64,000 nucleotides of DNA from contig BCKC01000010.1 of the NCBI GenBank assembly GCA_001600455.1, positions 936,144 to 1,000,143 of the forward strand, in the 5' to 3' direction. Under the pieces are notes generated by a model. It saw only the letters and a program-made list of their open reading frames with translations, searched no databases and was not told the origin of the DNA. The position numbers and the translations under genes are program-made. Below, in pieces: positions 57,701-64,000 of the stretch (position 1 is the stretch's first letter; every line of letters begins with the position of its first letter). Source of the stretch: Endocalyx cinctus. Lineage: Eukaryota > Ascomycota > Sordariomycetes > Amphisphaeriales > Apiosporaceae.

Positions 57701-59923
57701 CTCCCAGGAAAATACGGCAGTACCTTATCACGAGATCCAACATCCATATATACGTCAGTTGTACCTTTTTGCCCACTTAATTCGGCGATCCACAAGACTT
57801 TCAGTAGTGGCATACCATCTCCAAGTATATTAGATCTTTCTCATGATTGGGACGATTGTGTCGCGAAAGTGACTGTTGGCAGTGATCAGCATGCGACACT
57901 CATGTGCTGCTCATCAAAACATCTTGCTGTTGCTGATGGCTCTGGCAATGTATTGATATGGGACTGCACTACTTTGCACCGTGTTCATCTGCTGAATGCA
58001 GGTGAACCAGTATCATCAATATGCTTCAGCGAGAATGGCGACCGGATAGCAACGTATTCATTTCTTGCAACTCGAGTCTGGAGTACTCAATCAGGGGAGC
58101 TACTAACAACGATTGCTAATGCCCCTGATGTGAGAGCATTGGCTTTAACGTTCATCGAAAGTGGTGCGGGGTTAATGGTTGGCACCGACCGACGCTGTTT
58201 ATTTCGAGCGATTATGGACAAGGAGCAAGTAGTTTGGGACATCGGAAACCCAACACTTCTGGAAGATGCAGAGTCGCTTGAAGGAACATACATGAACTCT
58301 CCTACCTTCCTATCTATTAGCCCCGACCATACGAGAGTCGCAGCAGCTTATCGTAGGTTTCCTATGACAATATGGACCCTGAGCCCCCCTAGGATTCTAC
58401 AGCGCATCAAGAGAAATCCTAGGCTAGGCATGATATCTCAGGCCTTGCCTTTTGTGAAATCATTAGCATGGCATCCAACAGGAGAAGAAGTGATTGGTAT
58501 CTTCGAGGACGGTTACTCATTTAAGCTCAATGTAGTCGAAAATAGCTACAGCGAACAAGCCCCCGACACAGGCCAATACCCTTCCGTAATCAGAGTCAGT
58601 CCTGATGGAAGTGTCTATGCGATATGTGGTGTACATGGCACAATCAAACTTTACGATTATCAGAGTAGAGCTCTGGTGTATCAACTTACATCTGAGAATC
58701 CAGTGACAGACTTCTGTTTTAGTCAAGACAGTCGGAGGTTTTATGATATTCGGGGTAGTTCTTGTAATGCCTGGGAGCCCAATGCTCTGATCCGGCTCAA
58801 TATTGCTCATAAAAATCTTGCTAGCAGCCAATCCCCAGATGGAAGTCTGGAGCAATCAAATGTTACCTCGGAAGGACTGGCCGATAATCCCACCCCCATT
58901 ACCATTTCTTCCCCCATGCCGTCTAACTTAGCCATTTGCTTAGGTGACGACGATGGCCTCGTCAGCTTTCTCGACTTACGGACTCGCCAGAGGTTACAGA
59001 TAGATCGTACCGCCACTGGCATAAGAGTTGAGCATCTTGTTTGGGACGAAAATGGGCAACATTTCGTTTACGCTGAAGTGAGTGGTCGATTGACTATTGT
59101 CAAAATGGAATCGACAACGACAGGTTGGAAACACCAACGGCTCGCTAGATTCAAGCCCAAATTTCAACCTGGTGGCATCTCACAGCTTCTATTCTCACCG
59201 AATTCTGAGTTTATTCTCGTCGTCTTCCAAAAGTCGACCCAAGTTTGGTCTTTAAACCCCCCGCATCTCCTAGAGCAGGGTATAGGGAGCGAGCGCGATC
59301 CGTGCTCACGATGGACTTGCCGCCCTGCGTTCCCAACACAGTTACTGTCGTTCAATCCAACAGAGTGTGTGTCATATGTATGGGATGATTTCACTGAAGC
59401 CTTAAGATGGAAGATAATGCCAAGCACTGCCTACCTTTCTAAACCAACCGACGCATCCCGAGTAGCTACGTCATTGCTAGATGATACGGGGCTTGAAACA
59501 GTCAAAAAGGTATTACCTACTTTCTATAAGAACCACGTATTAGTGACAATTGAGAGACACTGTTTATCGTCGAAATTGCGATTAAGGTTTCTGATCGTAT
59601 CGGGCTTCGATAGAGACGAGGGTTCTGGGACGAAACACGAGTTAAAATATATCTCCATACCGTCTGCCATATCAGATCAAGTAGAAATCCCGCTCAACAT
59701 CTTGAAGAACGGGCATCTGGTTTACTTGGATCGGTCTTTTGGAGTATGTACATGGCCAGTTAGATCTCGCGATAAAGATGTGAAGTGCCACTTTTACATC
59801 CCCAGAGATTGGCTATCAGACCATAACCTTGGAATGCTCTCAATTACAGAATCTGGAGAGATCTTATGTCCTCGCAAGGGAGACGTCACCATCATAAGAA
59901 CTTCCATAGGTTCAGACTGGTAA
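54767..59923 (+). CDS. NLR-like protein: alpha/beta hydrolase (SesB-type) - NACHT - WD40-like repeats
   Basis: Predicted exons 54767-54788, 54843-55429, 55490-55540, 55589-55870, 55923-56088 and 56151-59923 give 1626 residues. After a 100-residue polar, basic N-terminus comes an alpha/beta hydrolase: oxyanion motif FIHGLGG (121-125), nucleophile elbow THSMGG (Ser212), ATPHRGA, and the likely catalytic His in NADHHSVCKF. Then a NACHT module: Walker A as NSRPARGKS (432-440), Walker B as WVIDGLDE, followed by the helical region with GNFLWVHLIL and LPPGMESLYRRM. The C-terminal 700 residues are degenerate WD40 repeats (GNVLIWD, TRVWSTQSGELL). This is the known fungal NLR architecture linked to non-self recognition and heterokaryon incompatibility. 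The first glycine of Walker A is Ser here. The 22-nt first exon is the least certain part; its intron has a GCTAAC branch site. Confidence 0.82.
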
Positions 59924-59988
59924 CGCTTTTTATCTTTTTTTTTGAATATCCCCAAACTCGGGAAAATATTAGAGTTGTCTAAAGTATC

Positions 59989-60228
59989 TGTTGGGTTAAA
60001 ATCGTAAGATTTTACTGTTCTGAAATTGAAGTTATTATTGTTGTTGTGAAATAATTCTGCTAGTCAGAATTATTTCGAGTGTAAGTGAGCTGGCGCACAG
60101 GCCAGCTCCGCATCGGCCACATACACCAGCCTGTGGCTGGTGATGTGGCTGGTGTGGCTTATACTCCAATTAGCTACTAATAATCAACAGTATCAGTTAT
60201 AATTCAATAATAATACTCTATATCCACG
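59989..60228. mobile_element. Hairpin-rich segment, possible solo LTR or MITE
   Basis: The segment begins TGTTGGGTTAAAATC, the typical start of Ty1/copia-type LTRs, and ends near TATATCCAC. Inside lie a 7-bp stem (TAAAATC/GATTTTA), a perfect 12-bp inverted repeat (60048-60059 with 60065-60076), an 8-bp stem (60087-60094 with 60101-60108) and another 8-bp stem (60124-60131 with 60135-60142), then GTGGCTGGTG repeats. No clear target-site duplication and no internal coding sequence are present. It may be an LTR remnant or a MITE; it could also affect 3' ends of the two convergent genes. Confidence 0.4.
60048..60076. repeat. Perfect 12-bp inverted repeat with 5-nt loop
   Basis: GAAATAATTCTG at 60048-60059 pairs exactly with CAGAATTATTTC at 60065-60076. 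The stem is stable enough to form a hairpin in RNA or single-stranded DNA. Confidence 0.8.
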
Positions 60229-60274
60229 ACTTGGCCCCAATATGGATCATTTACATCTGACAGTCTTCCGCTAA

Positions 60275-62070
60275 TCAAGGCGCTATGGCAGCAGGGTACT
60301 CCCTCCTGCCCATTCGTTCTTTTCTCCATCTTTTACCGTTACGAATTTCCATCAGTAGCAGAGGCCCGCACGTAGCACTTAATATCCCAAACAAGGTAAA
60401 ACACCACCCTGGACCGATCTTATTAATGATGACCTGAAGGACTGCCAGCGAGCTGGCTGCTAAAGCACACCGCACAATGTTTGCCGACGCAGCGGCGGTA
60501 GAAGATTGACCTGGGTTGAGATCTGTGAGGAGCGTCCCAAGAGCCTAGATATCAATGTCAGGGGATGTGTGCGATGCTTCTGAGTTTGCCACTCACCACA
60601 AACATTCCAGTCGTAGAGAATCCGACGATGGCCTGGATGACCAAAACTATTGAGACATGCTATCCTCAGTCAGAAGAAATAATAGCTAGTAATCAGCATC
60701 ATTGATGAACTAACAGCATGATATTGGATACTCCACCCATAGCCTATAACTGCGACGGAAGTTAATACGGCCAGCCAAAGTGAACTGAATAATCTCGCTT
60801 TCTCGATAGGAAAGTCATCTGTCAAGTCAGTCATTCTCTTATTGGTATCTAGGCCAAGACTCGCTGCGGTCTTAGCATAATCGAAGTTCAAGAGTTTCCC
60901 TAGATCCAAATCAGCGGAACTGGTATAATGCGACATCAGAAACTGTGTCACATACCCCACAAGTATGTGCTCACTAGACATCCGATCCCAAACGGAATGT
61001 ATATCAATCCTGCTTCTAACTCGTGATACCCGTAGATTTCAATGAACAATGTGGAAAGTGATGCCTGGACGCTGCAATACGTGGCATAATATATCCCGTT
61101 ACATAATAAGACTATGAAGACGTCTTTTAGCATGAGAAGCTTTAAACAAGCCAGAGGATTGGGGAATGAGAACTTTGCCTTCTCTGCTATGACGGCATTG
61201 TCTGATTTGCTTCCCTTAGAAATTTTGGAGGTGAGGTAGTCTATAAGGGTTCGATTCATGCCGGTGGATGGAATGCTTCCATTTTCCACAATATTCCGGG
61301 CTGTCTCTGGCAATGCCAAGACTACCAGAAGAAAGCAGAGACCGCCCAAAATTACCAGAATCCAAAATATCCATTGCCATCCCAGCTCTTCTGCAATGAC
61401 ACCCCCAAGAACCGGTCCAAATGGGGGTGCGACATTAGGTCTAACTCGTTTCCGATTAGTATCTACGATGAGATTCACTTAGGAGATTCAAAAACTCACC
61501 CAAGGATGAAAGCCCCGACATATGCACCTCTCTCCGCGGGAATGGTTATGTCTGAGATAATGCCATATCCAAGGGATATAGTTCCTATAAAATCCGTGAG
61601 CTAGGGCCGGACTACAACTTCGGCATATACGCACCGGAGCTTCCCGCGCTCTGAAGCATGCGCAGAATGAGCAGGGCAGCGAAATCCTTCTGAAGTGCAA
61701 GACCAATATTCGCCACAAGATAAATAAATAGTGCTAGTATGTAGATCGGTCGTCGCCCTATCTTATCCGCAGCATTTCCTAAAATGGCTGGAACGATTCC
61801 GGAAACAAGCATGTATGTGGTGATAGCCAGGTTCACCAGCGAGACAGAAACTCCCAGACTCTCAGCAATAGATGTAATCGCAGGGTAAAACACGAAGCTG
61901 CTTAACGGAGAAAATACAGCGGAAAATGCGGCCATGAAGACGATCCATCGTTTCTCGACTTTCGTGAATACCGAATACTCATCTTCGGTCTGAGATCCAG
62001 GTGCTGGGAGCCCCGTTACTTCTTTCTTCACTTGTTCTTTCGAGTAACGAGCTTCTTCGACGTCCGCCAT
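60275..62070 (-). CDS. MFS efflux transporter, DHA1 type
   Basis: Exons 62070-61635, 61584-61500, 61440-60956, 60899-60715, 60659-60597 and 60544-60275 give 507 residues. About 45 cytosolic residues precede twelve predicted helices. DHA1 signatures seen: FSPLSSFVFYPAI in TM1, LGNAADKIGRRPIYI (motif A), LRMLQSAGSSG, GPVLGGVIAEELGWQWIFW (motif C with the GPxxGG core) and GLIYIPFGIGCLVS. The C-terminal half ends with the basic RNGKRWRKERMGRRE. These antiporters export drugs, toxins or secondary metabolites using the proton gradient. Five introns, all with standard borders; exon 5 is only 63 nt and the junction before it (HA/HVSIVLVI) is the least sure. It is convergent with the NLR-like gene. 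Confidence 0.88.
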
Positions 62071-62526
62071 TGATTCATATAATAGTACAGAAATCCTATC
62101 GTAAAAAAGTTGGATAACTCAGTATTGATTAAAGTAGATTAGGTACTTAAGTAAATAAACATATCATAATTCTCCAAGCCAATACCCGCCGCTTTTGATC
62201 GTGTGAACAGTGCGAAGTTAGTAAGTGGAGTGAGGAATCCTGGTTCGGTATAACCACAGTTTCAGACTGGTTATCCCATTCAAATTTTAAGTATCCTTAT
62301 CGAATGCAGCGTGGTGGTCAAATGATGGTGGCAGGGTAGGATTGAAGTGGAGAGCTGTTATTTAGAAGCTGACTTCTTACCCTGTCGCCCTCATAGAGTT
62401 CGCTGATCGCCGAGCGTTCAAAAATTTACGCGACTGATACCCCGCCAGTTCTCCAACTTCCAAAACCCAACATTATTTTCAAAGACTGTGCTATGTTGCT
62501 ATTTGTCGTTACCTGCGTCCTCGACA
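62071..62526. other. Divergent promoter region
   Basis: About 455 bp between the MFS transporter (-) and the fructosamine kinase-like gene (+). No other feature. Confidence 0.5.
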
Positions 62527-63978
62527 ATGGCTTTACAATTACAGACGGAACTGAAAAACAGGTTCGACAAAATAAGTTCATCTCTCGGGGGATATTTACC
62601 ATTGGATGATGCAATTCTAGCAGGTATATATTATCCCGATCCAACAAGAAAGGCAGACGAGAAGTTCCATACATGCTCACCATGAGAACAACAATAGCTT
62701 TGCCGCATGGTATTACCTCTGCATCCGCCCACGTCTATGGGCATTCCGCTGGGTCGTTCACAGCCAAAATCAACGCATTTGATATAAGCCAAAGACCGGT
62801 TGCTTATTTTCTCAAGGTGACTAAATAGTTAAATATTTTTCCCCGGCCCGCTGTTTCTATCTATTTGATACTAATAGTATGTCTTCCTTGAGGATAGTAT
62901 GTGGCAGGAGATTTGGGAAAGCACCAGCTCGAGGGCGAATTCGTAGGAATGACAGAACTGCATGGGCTTGCTCCCAATTTGGTGCCCAAGCCGATAGCCC
63001 GAGGAAAGCTGAAGAACGAGGTTCCCCAGGAGACTTATTTCTTGCTCGCCGAGTTTAAAAATTTCGTTCCTGGCCTCCCGGACGCCGCGAAGCTCGGGGC
63101 TCGTTTGGCTGCGATGCACGAGAAGAGCGAATCTCCGGACGGCAAGTTTGGATATCACATCCAGACATTCGATGGATCCCGGCTGCAGGCAGTCGAGCCA
63201 GACAGCGGTTGGACTTCCTTCTTCTCGAAGCTACTTGCTGAAGCTTATCGGCAAGATACCGAGACCAATGGTGTCTGGCCGGAACTCGAAATTGTGCACA
63301 GGAGAGTACAGTCGCATCTGATTCCGCGCCTCATTGGGGCGTTAGAATCAGAGGGCAGGTCTGTGAAGCCGACTTTAATTCACGGTGATCTGTGGGATGG
63401 CAACATAGCCGTCGAAGCCGAGACCGGAGACCCAGTACGTGATATACTAGCCTTTTTTTTTAATCCTGCATGCGATCCTCTCTGTACTGAAAGTGAGCCA
63501 CATGTAACATGACTCTGGAAAGGTCAAGAATAATTAATTTTTACTCCCACAGTGGATATTTGATTGCGCAGTTTATTATGCGCACAATGAGATGGAGCTA
63601 GGAATTTGGCGCGCCGAAAGGCACCAAATGAAAGCCAACATATTCCGCATAGAGTACGTGAGGAACTATAAGGCCAGCGAGCCAGAAGACGAATGGGACG
63701 ATAGAAATATTCTCTATAGTGCTAAGACAAATTTCATGCACTCGGCATGTTTCAACGGTTCGCCCGCTAGAAAGTCGTGAGTAAAACTGGCATGGAACTT
63801 AGGGAATGATCGAAGTAGATACTAACCGGATTCAAGGGCTTTTAACGATATGATTGAGCTTATTCAAAAATATGTACCTTGGGAAGACTCCTCAGAGGAG
63901 TGGCTACACATTAGTCAGGCGTATGGAAGAAACAAAAACCACGACAATACGGAAAGTTTTGATAGACAAAGATTATAA
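62527..63978 (+). CDS. Fructosamine/ketosamine-3-kinase family protein
   Basis: Exons 62527-62623, 62698-62816, 62898-63434, 63553-63776 and 63837-63978 give 372 residues, complete just before the window ends. The N-lobe has LPHGITSASAHVYGH and the lysine strand AYFLKYVAGDLGKHQLEGE. The C-lobe carries the catalytic HGDLWDGN motif of the APH/FN3K fold and, across intron 3, DPWIFDCAVYYAHNEMELG, which supplies the metal-binding Asp. The family phosphorylates sugars attached to protein lysines (protein deglycation) or small amines; some fungal members may have other substrates. The start at 62527 is the first in-frame ATG after a stop. The C-terminal extension after KYVPW is longer and more polar than usual. 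Likely cytosolic. Confidence 0.88.
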
Positions 63979-64000
63979 GTGACTATCACATCCCTCTATA

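Larger units (their letters stand above)
59924..60274. other. Convergent intergenic region with hairpins
   Basis: About 350 bp between the NLR-like gene and the MFS transporter. Most of it is the LTR/MITE-like hairpin segment described separately. Confidence 0.5.

Overview
The window is nuclear DNA of a filamentous ascomycete (Pezizomycotina, probably Sordariomycetes-like; the class is an inference). The evidence is short GT-AG introns with CTAAC-type branch points just before the acceptor, a Zn2Cys6 regulator, an Ecp2/Hce2 effector, a hydrolase-NACHT-WD40 receptor and many conserved fungal single-copy genes. I rebuilt most genes by joining exons by eye; every splice model below is a prediction that keeps frame and matches family motifs.

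Layout. 1-10.3 kb: a Zn2Cys6 transcription factor (+), a convergent Hce2/Ecp2-like secreted effector (-), about 4.3 kb without an intact gene, then a 12-exon MFS sugar transporter (+) with a 10-nt microexon. 10.5-12.1 kb: a BAHD/trichothecene-acetyltransferase-like enzyme (-). 12.5-41.7 kb is a dense housekeeping block: Tsr4/PDCD2 (ribosomal protein chaperone), eIF3k, cofactor-independent phosphoglycerate mutase, Mediator Med9, tubulin cofactor C, a MOSC/ferredoxin-reductase fusion, an EamA/DMT transporter, Gpi1, a small membrane protein, Mdm35 (four tiny exons), Rrp6, three low-complexity Ser/Arg- or Lys/Glu-rich proteins and a single-pass membrane protein.

41.7-54.7 kb is gene-sparse and AT-rich. 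It holds a truncated multi-pass membrane protein relic, two small secreted six-cysteine proteins and one Gfo/Idh/MocA oxidoreductase. 54.7-59.9 kb: a 1626-residue NLR-like protein with a SesB-type alpha/beta hydrolase, a NACHT domain with an altered Walker A motif and WD40-like repeats. It is followed by a 240-bp hairpin-rich segment that looks like a solo LTR or MITE. 60.3-64.0 kb: a DHA1-type MFS efflux transporter (-) and a fructosamine/ketosamine-3-kinase family gene (+), both complete.

How the parts fit: the core block supports translation, RNA decay, glycolysis, GPI anchoring and mitochondrial lipid transport. The flanks carry environment- and interaction-facing genes (regulator, effector, sugar import, acyltransferase, secreted peptides, immune-type receptor, efflux pump). 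This contrast between conserved and accessory compartments is the main organisation I see. I found no tRNA, rRNA or CRISPR. The most notable accessory unit is the hydrolase-NACHT-WD40 gene at the edge of the gene-sparse compartment with the secreted peptides.
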